Below, piece by piece: positions 4,321-9,666 of a stretch of DNA of 9,666 nt. The DNA is from Haloarculaceae archaeon (GTDB taxonomy: Archaea; Halobacteriota; Halobacteria; Halobacteriales; Haloarculaceae): NCBI GenBank assembly GCA_028274885.1, contig JAQCMX010000096.1:1-9666 (forward strand), in the 5' to 3' direction. Under the pieces are notes generated by a model, which was not told the DNA's origin, did no database searches, and worked only from the letters and a program-made list of their open reading frames with translations. Position 1 is the first letter of the stretch. Each line of letters opens with the position of its first letter. The translations under genes and the position numbers were made by a program.

Positions 4321-6189
4321 ATGTCGGATCTGACACAGCAGGCTGTGGTACTTTTTGCCGTCCTGATAGCTCTCGGGTACGGGTATTCGCAGTTCGGCGG
4401 ACGCGTCCGGGATCTGCTTTCGGAACGATTTCTGTACGGGATTCCGTGGGGTTCGATCATCACAATCTTCGGTGTCGTTGGGTTCTATCTGTTCGCCCAG
4501 AGCGGTATCAAAAGCTGGACCGATCCCGTGACTGTCGCCTTCCGGAGCTGGTCGTACTTCTATCCCGGCGGCATGCTCGCGGCGGGGTTCGCTCATGCCG
4601 GCCCCGCGCACCTGCTCGGAAATATGGCGGGAACGGTCGTCCTCGCACCCATCGCTGAGTACGCCTGGGGCCACTATCCACCCACGAAGACCCGACAGCC
4701 AACCGATCTGACGGAGGTCACGGCGACCGACGGCATGGGTAATAGCGGCTGGCTCGCCAGACCCTGGTTTCGTGCGATTGTCGTGTTCCCGGTGTCGATC
4801 GTTGCACTCAGCCTCGTTACGTCGGTGCTCGCACTCGGATGGTCGCTCGGGTTTTCCGGAACTGTCTTCGCTCTGGCCGGGTTTGCGGTCGTCCGGTATC
4901 CGCTGACCACAATCGTTGGATTGGGTGCCATCAGTACCGTCAACACACTCACCAGAACACTGACCGAGCCGGTGCTTCGTGTCACCGCGGAACCGGGTGC
5001 ACCCGGGCCCCCCGGCTGGGCGAGTGTCAACGTGCAGGCTCACCTCCTTGGGTTTCTGTTCGGGGTCGTCCTGGCGTGTTATCTCGTGTGGCGTCGCGGC
5101 CAGCGTCCCCCCGTAGCGCGTCTGTTTCTGGGCGTCGTGATCTTCGTGTTCGCCCAGAGTCTCTGGGTGGTCGCACTGTCCCCCGAAGCGGACGTGTACG
5201 TGATGTATCGCTGGGTCGGGGTTGCGTTCGTACTGGCCCTTTCGGTTCTCGTCACCGCACTGGTCGTCGCAAGCGAGAAGCCGCTTCCGCGCCTACTCTC
5301 CCGGTTCGATCGTCGCCCGACCCGCACACAACTCGCACTGTTGTGGCTGTTCGTGGTATCGCTCGTGTCTGGAGTAACCCTTTGGGAGACTCTCTCGGAG
5401 CCAGCCGGTACGGGTGGGGACGTTGTGCTTGTTTTCCTCTTTTGGACCCTGTTGGCGGCGCCAGCTCTCCCACCCGTTTTTCCCGACCGTGTGATCTCGA
5501 CGCCGATCTCACGGCGGCAGGCCCTGCTGTCCGTGCTTGCGGTGGTATTGGTAATTACCGTCATTCCAAGCGTCTATTCGAACAGCCCAGTTCTCGAGGA
5601 CGACCCGGTTCCCGACGATGGATCGGTTGCGGTGGGCGACTACCACATTTCCTACGTCGAAGACGAGACAACGCCGCGCACCTCCGGGATCAGCATCGTC
5701 TCACAGGACGACTGGGGAACGAGTGAGGGGGTGGTCGTCGTGAGCGAACAACGGGAGGTCTGGACGGAGGCTATCACCGGTGCTGAGCTGGCCCAGGACG
5801 GGAAAAGAACAGTTGTGGTCGGGGGAGTCGGCTGGCGCGAGACGGTCGAGGCCGAGCGCTCGGGGTGGACGGTTATTGGCAACAGTACTACCTTTGTCGT
5901 CGATCTAAAGTACGACGGGGACCGGGTCCGATCGTTTACCTCCGATCGATCAACTGCTGACGCACGACTCGACGGCCACAGTTTCGATATCGGGCCAGCG
6001 ACCGGGAACTTTACCGTCCGCGTCCGCCGGCAGGGCGAAGTGGTTGGCTCCACGCCGATTCCGGCGGTAAGTGACTCAAGCATGGTTGGGACGGTTCGTT
6101 TCGAGACGACAGCACACAACGGTGTCGTAACACTCTACGCAAAGACCGATGACTCCCGGCTGGCAATTGCGCAAAGGGAGGGGTATTGA
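4321..6189 (+). CDS. Rhomboid intramembrane serine protease with extra helices and a C-terminal extracytoplasmic domain
   Basis: A 622-aa polytopic membrane protein that would cleave other membrane proteins within or next to their transmembrane helix. Rhomboid signatures are complete: AHAGPAHLLGN (91-101), with the conserved His97 and Asn101; GFSG (177-180), with catalytic Ser179; and QAHLLGFLFG (239-248), with catalytic His241. About six helices make the rhomboid core (to residue 256), with a 35-residue hydrophilic loop at about 115-149. Five or so further helices follow (about 266-286, 295-316, 336-354, 368-385, 401-419). Residues about 430-622 are hydrophilic and apparently beta-rich, probably outside the membrane. 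This is far longer than a minimal rhomboid of about 200 aa. The gene stands alone with its own promoter, and no obvious substrate gene adjoins it. The family is certain; the role of the C-terminal part is unknown. Confidence 0.9.
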   Translation: MSDLTQQAVVLFAVLIALGYGYSQFGGRVRDLLSERFLYGIPWGSIITIFGVVGFYLFAQSGIKSWTDPVTVAFRSWSYFYPGGMLAAGFAHAGPAHLLGNMAGTVVLAPIAEYAWGHYPPTKTRQPTDLTEVTATDGMGNSGWLARPWFRAIVVFPVSIVALSLVTSVLALGWSLGFSGTVFALAGFAVVRYPLTTIVGLGAISTVNTLTRTLTEPVLRVTAEPGAPGPPGWASVNVQAHLLGFLFGVVLACYLVWRRGQRPPVARLFLGVVIFVFAQSLWVVALSPEADVYVMYRWVGVAFVLALSVLVTALVVASEKPLPRLLSRFDRRPTRTQLALLWLFVVSLVSGVTLWETLSEPAGTGGDVVLVFLFWTLLAAPALPPVFPDRVISTPISRRQALLSVLAVVLVITVIPSVYSNSPVLEDDPVPDDGSVAVGDYHISYVEDETTPRTSGISIVSQDDWGTSEGVVVVSEQREVWTEAITGAELAQDGKRTVVVGGVGWRETVEAERSGWTVIGNSTTFVVDLKYDGDRVRSFTSDRSTADARLDGHSFDIGPATGNFTVRVRRQGEVVGSTPIPAVSDSSMVGTVRFETTAHNGVVTLYAKTDDSRLAIAQREGY

Positions 6190-6210
6190 TCGGTCGTGAG
6201 GGCCGTGCAC

Positions 6211-6218
6211 TTTTTATT
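6211..6218 (+). promoter_or_regulatory. Box A of the glutamate dehydrogenase gene
   Basis: TTTTTATT is centred 26 nt before the GTG at 6240. It decides against the longer reading from a TTG at 6186, which overlaps the rhomboid stop codon and lies upstream of the predicted transcript start. Confidence 0.6.
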
Positions 6219-6239
6219 CTTGCACGCAATCATTTGGTT

Positions 6240-7496
6240 GTGAGTCACAAGGTAAACCCGTTCGAAAGCTTACAGGAACAGATAGACGAGGCTGCGGCGT
6301 TACTGGATATCGAACCCGGCAAACTCGAACGACTCAAACGGCCTGAACGGGTCCTAGAGACGAACCTCTCTGTCGAGATGGACGACGGATCGGTCGAACT
6401 GTTCCGTGCGTTCAGATCACAGTTCAACGGTGACCGGGGCCCGTACAAGGGGGGTATTCGCTACCATCCGGGCGTCGACAGGGACGAGGTGAAGGCTCTG
6501 TCGGGATGGATGACGTACAAGACCGCGGCGGTCAATGTTCCGTATGGTGGTGGGAAGGGAGGTATCAGGATCGATCCGAGCCAGTACACCACGGCGGAAC
6601 TGGAACGCGTTACGCGTGCCTACGCCACGGAACTTCGACCCATCGTGGGCGTCGACCGCGACATCCCAGCCCCGGACGTCAACACCGGCCAACAGGAGAT
6701 GAACTGGATCAAGGACACCTACGAGACACTCGAGGGGACGACAGAACCGGGGGTCATCACCGGTAAAGGACTCGACAGCGGCGGCACCAAGGGTCGTGTC
6801 AGGGCGACAGGCCGTTCGGTTATGCTGACCGCACGCGAGGCGTTTGAGTATCTCGACCGGGATATCTCCGAGGCGACGGTTGCCATACAGGGATACGGCA
6901 ACGCCGGGTTCGTGGCAGCCAGACTGCTCGACGATCTCGGGGCCGATATCGTGGCAGTCTCGGACACGTCCGGCGGGGTGTACAATCCTGACGGACTTCA
7001 GGAGTTCGCTGCCAAACAGTACAAACGAGAGACAGGTAGTGTGGTGGGCTTCGAGGGAGCCACCGAGCAGATCACCAACAGGGAACTGCTAACGGCAGAT
7101 GTCGACATTCTGATCCCCGCAGCACTCGAAAACGCCATCAACGAGCAGTTGGCCCACGAACTCGGGGCGGACATCGTTATCGAAGCAGCGAACGGTCCGC
7201 TGACCCCCGGTGCCGACGACGTACTCAGTGAGAGCGATACCTACGTCTTCCCCGATATCCTCGCCAACGCCGGCGGTGTCGTCGTCTCGTACTTCGAATG
7301 GGTCCAGAACCGCCAGCGGTTCTACTGGTCCGAATCCAGGGTCAACGACCGACTCGAGCGGATCGTCGTCGACGCTTTCGATGATCTCGTCGAGACATAC
7401 GAGAGGCGTGACGTTAGCACACTCCGGACCGCGATGTATCTCGTCGCCATCGAGCGGGTCCGAAACGCCGCATCAGATGGTGGTATCTGGCCCTGA
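6240..7496 (+). CDS. gdhA: NAD(P)-dependent glutamate dehydrogenase
   Basis: A 418-aa enzyme interconverting glutamate with 2-oxoglutarate plus ammonium, linking nitrogen assimilation to the citrate cycle in the cytoplasm; the family is usually hexameric. The substrate domain shows GPYKGGIRYHPGV (67-79) with Lys70, MTYKTA (91-96) with Lys94, PYGGGKGGI (101-109) with catalytic Lys106, and PAPDVNT (143-149) with catalytic Asp146. The Rossmann domain has GYGNAG (218-223) and NEWVQN-type sequence as YFEWVQN (351-357). The C-terminal GGIWP resembles the usual GLYP-like family end, so the protein is complete. Length is typical. The GTG at 6240 fits the box A spacing. NAD versus NADP preference cannot be read safely. 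A repeat copy begins at the stop codon. Confidence 0.95.
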   Translation: MSHKVNPFESLQEQIDEAAALLDIEPGKLERLKRPERVLETNLSVEMDDGSVELFRAFRSQFNGDRGPYKGGIRYHPGVDRDEVKALSGWMTYKTAAVNVPYGGGKGGIRIDPSQYTTAELERVTRAYATELRPIVGVDRDIPAPDVNTGQQEMNWIKDTYETLEGTTEPGVITGKGLDSGGTKGRVRATGRSVMLTAREAFEYLDRDISEATVAIQGYGNAGFVAARLLDDLGADIVAVSDTSGGVYNPDGLQEFAAKQYKRETGSVVGFEGATEQITNRELLTADVDILIPAALENAINEQLAHELGADIVIEAANGPLTPGADDVLSESDTYVFPDILANAGGVVVSYFEWVQNRQRFYWSESRVNDRLERIVVDAFDDLVETYERRDVSTLRTAMYLVAIERVRNAASDGGIWP

Positions 7497-7593
7497 TACC
7501 GAGTATTGCGAGTCAGTACCGCTATCCTGTCGCTCAGTGCCTGTCTCGGGATACCTGATCGGGGCCGAAAATTACCGTCATAATCGCTATGAG
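7493..7593 (+). mobile_element. Repeat element copy C, about 101 bp, MITE-like
   Basis: It begins CTGATACCGAGTATTGCGAG, passes through AGTACCGCTATCCTGTC and ends CCGAAAATTACCGTCATAATCGCTATGAG. The last part is the inverted counterpart of the start (reverse complement CTCATAGCGATTATGACGG). The right end aligns with CCACGAAAACTACCG and the terminus of copies A and B; the middle is shorter and more diverged. Its left edge overlaps the TGA stop of the glutamate dehydrogenase gene (7494-7496). Confidence 0.65.
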
Positions 7594-7655
7594 TCGTACG
7601 GGCACAGTCCGTTTTACACTCAACTGTGGTAAATACCGTCCGGCCCCCGACGGAG

Positions 7656-7664
7656 TTTTGTCAA
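7656..7664 (+). promoter_or_regulatory. Box A of the SRPBCC gene
   Basis: TTTTGTCAA is centred about 26 nt before the ATG at 7685. It favours that start over an in-frame upstream ATG at 7589, which lies in the repeat's right end. Confidence 0.5.
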
Positions 7665-7684
7665 TCGGTCCCGAGTATCGACCG

Positions 7685-8155
7685 ATGGCACGCTACGAGC
7701 GGTCAGTGCGCGTCGCGGCCCCCTTCGACGCTGTCTGGGATTTTCACTCGACGACTGAGGGGCTGATTGCGCTGACACCGGATTGGATGCACCTCGAGAT
7801 CGAATCGGTCCACGGCCCGGACGGGGAGCAGGATCCGGAGGTGCTGGAGACAGAATCGCGGATCACATCCTCAGTCCGACCGTTTGACACCGGACCACGA
7901 CAGCAGTGGGTATCGGTCATCACCGGACGAAATCGTCACGACGGGGCCGGTTACTTCCGTGACGAGATGCACGACGGCCCGTTTGAGGAGTGGACGCATA
8001 CCCACGCGTTCTACGCCGATGGCGCTGAAACTGTAATCCGGGACCTGGTCGAGTACAAACTTCCGTTCATCCCACAGCTCGGGCCGCTCGCACACATTGG
8101 ATTCGAACCGATGTTCAGATACCGACACCGACAGACGCGAGAGAGACTCGAGTGA
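7685..8155 (+). CDS. SRPBCC (START-like) family protein
   Basis: A 156-aa protein of the SRPBCC ligand-binding fold, which encloses small hydrophobic molecules in a beta-grip cavity. The opening ERSVRVAAPFDAVWDFH (5-21), with a basic strand followed by the P-F-D-A-V-W-D-F helix start, is typical. So is FRDEMHDGPFEEWTHTHAF (91-109), a strand pair resembling the domain found with YfcH-type proteins. The C-terminal helix (about 132-156) closes the fold. No partner gene indicates a ligand. The start at 7685 is preferred over 7589 because the extra 32 residues are non-acidic, overlap repeat sequence and lie upstream of the box A. The family is well supported; the function is open. Confidence 0.82.
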   Translation: MARYERSVRVAAPFDAVWDFHSTTEGLIALTPDWMHLEIESVHGPDGEQDPEVLETESRITSSVRPFDTGPRQQWVSVITGRNRHDGAGYFRDEMHDGPFEEWTHTHAFYADGAETVIRDLVEYKLPFIPQLGPLAHIGFEPMFRYRHRQTRERLE

Positions 8156-8251
8156 GCCCCCGTAGAGAAAGGCCCGAGGACGACCGACAGACAGCACACG
8201 ACGGCTGTGGGAACACAAAAGTACATACAGCCGGCCAGACCATAGAGAGGT

Positions 8252-8926
8252 ATGCCGCGGAAGGGATATCAGGAACAGCTCGAACAACTCCGCGAGGACA
8301 TCCTCTATATGGGTGAGGTGGTGCTGGATCAGCTACGAACGGGACTCGACGCGCTCGATCACAAAGACGAAGATCTCGCCTGGAGAGTAATCGAGGGCGA
8401 CCACGAGGTAAACGAGCTCTATTTACAACTGGAAAAGCAGTGCATCGACCTGTTGGCCCTCCAGCAACCGGTGGCAGGTGATCTCCGGTTCATCACGGCC
8501 TCGTTTAAGATCATCACGGATCTCGAACGGATCGGTGACCTCGCAACCAATCTGGGCGACTACACGCTCGAGGCCAGCCAGGATATGTTCCCTGAAGTCG
8601 ACATACAGACGATCGGGGACGGAGTGGCGGAGATGGCCGAACGGTCGATGGATGCGTACGCTGACAAAAACACCGACGCGTGCTATGCGATCGCAACGCA
8701 GGACGACACAATCGACGAACAGTGTGAAACAGCGTCTGAACTTGTCGCGCGTGACCTTATCCGGCGCGACGGCCCCGGTCCGGAGCCGGAAGTCGAGCGG
8801 ATCATGGAAGACGTCAATCGACTCCTGATGACGATCCGGGATCTCGAACGTGTCGGCGACCACGCAGTCAACATCGCTGCCCGCACGCTGTATATGATCG
8901 AATCGGACGACGACCTGCTGTACTGA
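8252..8926 (+). CDS. phoU: PhoU-family phosphate signalling regulator
   Basis: A 224-aa all-helical protein of the PhoU family, which in bacteria couples phosphate uptake by the Pst transporter to the PhoR sensor, and in archaea is often linked to phosphate uptake control. It has the two repeated three-helix bundles expected. The first bears the metal-binding motif as DLERIGD (90-96) and the second as DLERVGDH (197-204). Length is typical (about 220 aa). The ATG at 8252 has a weak AT box (ACAAAAGTACATA, 8214-8226) upstream, giving a leaderless or very short-leader transcript. No pstSCAB or sensor genes are in the window, although PhoU genes commonly sit beside pst genes. Stand-alone PhoU proteins also occur in archaea. 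Confidence 0.93.
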   Translation: MPRKGYQEQLEQLREDILYMGEVVLDQLRTGLDALDHKDEDLAWRVIEGDHEVNELYLQLEKQCIDLLALQQPVAGDLRFITASFKIITDLERIGDLATNLGDYTLEASQDMFPEVDIQTIGDGVAEMAERSMDAYADKNTDACYAIATQDDTIDEQCETASELVARDLIRRDGPGPEPEVERIMEDVNRLLMTIRDLERVGDHAVNIAARTLYMIESDDDLLY

Positions 8927-8927
8927 T

Positions 8928-8998
8928 CTGTTGGCTGTACGTCTTTCAAGAATTTCGCCACCACGTGGCGAATACCGTAGATCAGTTACAGCCAACAG
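8928..8998. repeat. 71-bp nested inverted repeat between convergent genes
   Basis: CTGTTGGCTGTA (8928-8939) is a perfect 12-bp inverted match to TACAGCCAACAG (8987-8998). Inside, TTCGCCA (8954-8960) pairs with TGGCGAA (8966-8972) around a 5-nt loop. It fills the 74-nt gap between the phoU stop and the stop of the facing gene. Two readings fit: a two-way transcription stop, or a tiny inverted-repeat element. It is unrelated in sequence to the 117-bp family. Confidence 0.6.
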
Positions 8999-9000
8999 TA

Positions 9001-9375
9001 TTACTCCAGTTCGGCGGGAAGCACGACTGTCCTCTCCTCGGACGGCGTGACCTCCGGTCGGAGGTCCCTGAACGGCACCCCACCGTCGAACTGTTCGCGG
9101 TACAGGGTGTACTGGTCGAACCGGTTCAACCCGATACTGTCGCGTTCAGTCCGTGAGTCAGACACAAAGGCCCGTTTCCCACCGGGGGCCGGGTTTCCCA
9201 GACGAGTGTCTCTCTCAGTGGTGTCGGGGCACTGATCCCGAAGAGACCGACCGATGAAGATATCGAGGTTGTCATCGAGTAACACGTCGTGTATCAACTC
9301 GCCGTAGCGTACTGTTAGGAGGTCGGGTTGATCCACCGCCATGGTGGTCCCCATTCGCTCGGGACAGCCGCTCAT
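9001..9375 (-). CDS. Conserved-looking hypothetical protein, possibly 5'-truncated
   Basis: A 124-aa acidic protein with balanced halophilic composition; I do not recognise the family. It has no membrane segment. Notable stretches are YGELIHDVLLDDNLDIFIG (24-42), LGNPAPGGKRAFVSD (59-73) and NRFDQYTLYREQF (84-96), which look like ordered, constrained sequence rather than random translation. It stops at 9001-9003, next to the nested inverted repeat. The ATG at 9375 lies within the end of repeat copy B, and no box A or Shine-Dalgarno sequence precedes it. Met12 (9342) is an alternative. The original N-terminus may have been lost when the element inserted. It may be co-transcribed with the gene at 9409-9639 upstream. 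Confidence 0.6.
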   Translation of the reverse strand: MSGCPERMGTTMAVDQPDLLTVRYGELIHDVLLDDNLDIFIGRSLRDQCPDTTERDTRLGNPAPGGKRAFVSDSRTERDSIGLNRFDQYTLYREQFDGGVPFRDLRPEVTPSEERTVVLPAELE

Positions 9376-9486
9376 GATGATCTTGCGAGTCTGTACGGCC
9401 TTCGCGGATCAAAACGGCTGTTTCACGCCATGACACAGCACTATCTGTGACGTAACCACGAAAACTACCGTAATAATCAGTGTCAG
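9371..9486 (+). mobile_element. Repeat element copy B, 116 bp, MITE-like
   Basis: It begins CTCATGATGATCTTGCGAG and ends CCGTAATAATCAGTGTCAG, whose reverse complement CTGACACTGATTATTACGG is the best-preserved terminus in the window. It aligns with copy A (2987-3103, minus strand) over its whole length with one 1-nt gap and about 80 % identity. It lies between two minus-strand genes: its left end carries the start codon of one and its right part encodes the last 25 residues of the other. Confidence 0.7.
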
Positions 9487-9639
9487 AGACATCGCGCCTA
9501 CCGCGATAGCGCCAGCAAGTACGCGTCGTGAGATGGCAGTTCGGTCGACAGCCGGCCTGTCACCCACTGTGTGTCTCAAACCTCGAATGATCGGGACCAA
9601 CTGGCTGGTCAGTGAAACCGGAAACAGGGGGCAGGTCAC
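9409..9639 (-). CDS. Small membrane protein with a repeat-encoded C-terminus, possibly truncated
   Basis: A 76-aa protein with a soluble N-terminal part (1-38) and one strong hydrophobic segment (about 40-66), ending CHGVKQPF. It has no recognised family. The GTG at 9639 is well supported: GGAGG lies 7 nt upstream, and the upstream gene's stop overlaps the start (GTGA), the usual sign of translational coupling. From residue 52 onward the sequence is encoded by repeat copy B, including the second half of the hydrophobic segment and the stop codon. The native C-terminus was therefore probably replaced or cut off when the element inserted. It may now be a working short protein, or a 5' fragment of a longer gene. 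Confidence 0.5.
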   Translation of the reverse strand: MTCPLFPVSLTSQLVPIIRGLRHTVGDRPAVDRTAISRRVLAGAIAVGAMSLTLIITVVFVVTSQIVLCHGVKQPF

Positions 9640-9666
9640 GCTGGATCCTCCGGCACTCGCAGCATC
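9636..9666 (-). CDS. C-terminal tail of a gene extending beyond the window
   Basis: A frame entering from the right edge ends MLRVPEDPA and a TGA at 9638-9636, overlapping the GTG of the next gene by two bases. Only about nine codons are visible, so the product cannot be named. The overlap and the Shine-Dalgarno sequence inside its last codons suggest it forms an operon with the 9409-9639 gene. Confidence 0.4.
   Translation of the reverse strand, partial: MLRVPEDPA
9646..9650 (-). promoter_or_regulatory. Shine-Dalgarno site for the 9409-9639 gene
   Basis: GGAGG on the minus strand, 6-7 nt before the GTG at 9639. It contrasts with the leaderless genes elsewhere in the window and is what decides this start. 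Confidence 0.6.

Noticed and set aside
4300..5043. 247-codon minus-strand open frame opposite the rhomboid gene
   Set aside because: Antisense to a protein with complete catalytic motifs. Its low-complexity Arg/Gly/Asp/Glu-rich translation matches no family.
4839..5726. 295-codon plus-strand frame inside the rhomboid gene
   Set aside because: Out of frame with the supported gene; Arg/Ser/Gly-rich translation typical of a shifted GC-rich reading frame.
1..9666. CRISPR array or cas genes
   Set aside because: The repeats present are diverged, irregularly spaced and in both orientations. There is no regular repeat-spacer pattern and no Cas motif in any frame read.

Overview
The window looks like chromosomal DNA of a haloarchaeon (class Halobacteria; genus not determinable by eye). 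Coding regions are GC-rich. The soluble proteins are very rich in Asp and Glu. Most genes have an AT-rich box A centred about 26-27 nt upstream of the start codon, the archaeal leaderless arrangement. Recognisable families are Hsp20, a RimK-type ATP-grasp ligase, nitroreductase, rhomboid protease, glutamate dehydrogenase, SRPBCC and PhoU.

Layout, left to right. Positions 1-66 hold a truncated copy of a dispersed repeat. Next come an Hsp20 small heat-shock protein (191-592, +) and a six-helix membrane protein of unknown function (718-1224, +). This gene converges on a RimK-like ligase (1272-2132, -) across a 47-nt gap with a hairpin. Positions 2133-2770 have no convincing gene. They hold what may be the last codons of a decayed IS200/IS605 TnpB gene, then about 330 nt dense in perfect hairpins, then an isolated TATA-like box. 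Positions 2771-3278 hold two single-helix microprotein genes (42 aa on -, 35 aa on +) transcribed divergently around a 117-bp inverted-repeat element. A nitroreductase (3493-4167, +), a large rhomboid protease (4321-6189, +), an NAD(P)-dependent glutamate dehydrogenase (6240-7496, +), an SRPBCC protein (7685-8155, +) and PhoU (8252-8926, +) follow. The right end has two short minus-strand genes of unknown function (9001-9375 and 9409-9639) separated by another copy of the 117-bp element. At the edge is the tail of a further gene, whose stop overlaps the start of the 9409-9639 gene.

The genes do not form one pathway. Most appear to be single transcription units with their own promoter; the exception is the overlapping pair at the right edge. 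What ties the window together is a family of short intergenic repeats. It has five recognisable full or partial copies, with termini resembling CTSATACTGATTATTACG in inverted orientation. They lie upstream of hsp20, between the microprotein genes, upstream of the nitroreductase, directly after the glutamate dehydrogenase stop, and inside the right-edge gene cluster. They resemble a non-autonomous (MITE-like) element. The points most worth checking are this family, the two microproteins, the structured relic at 2193-2604 and the apparent insertion into the right-edge genes. All family names come from reading motifs; no database search was run.
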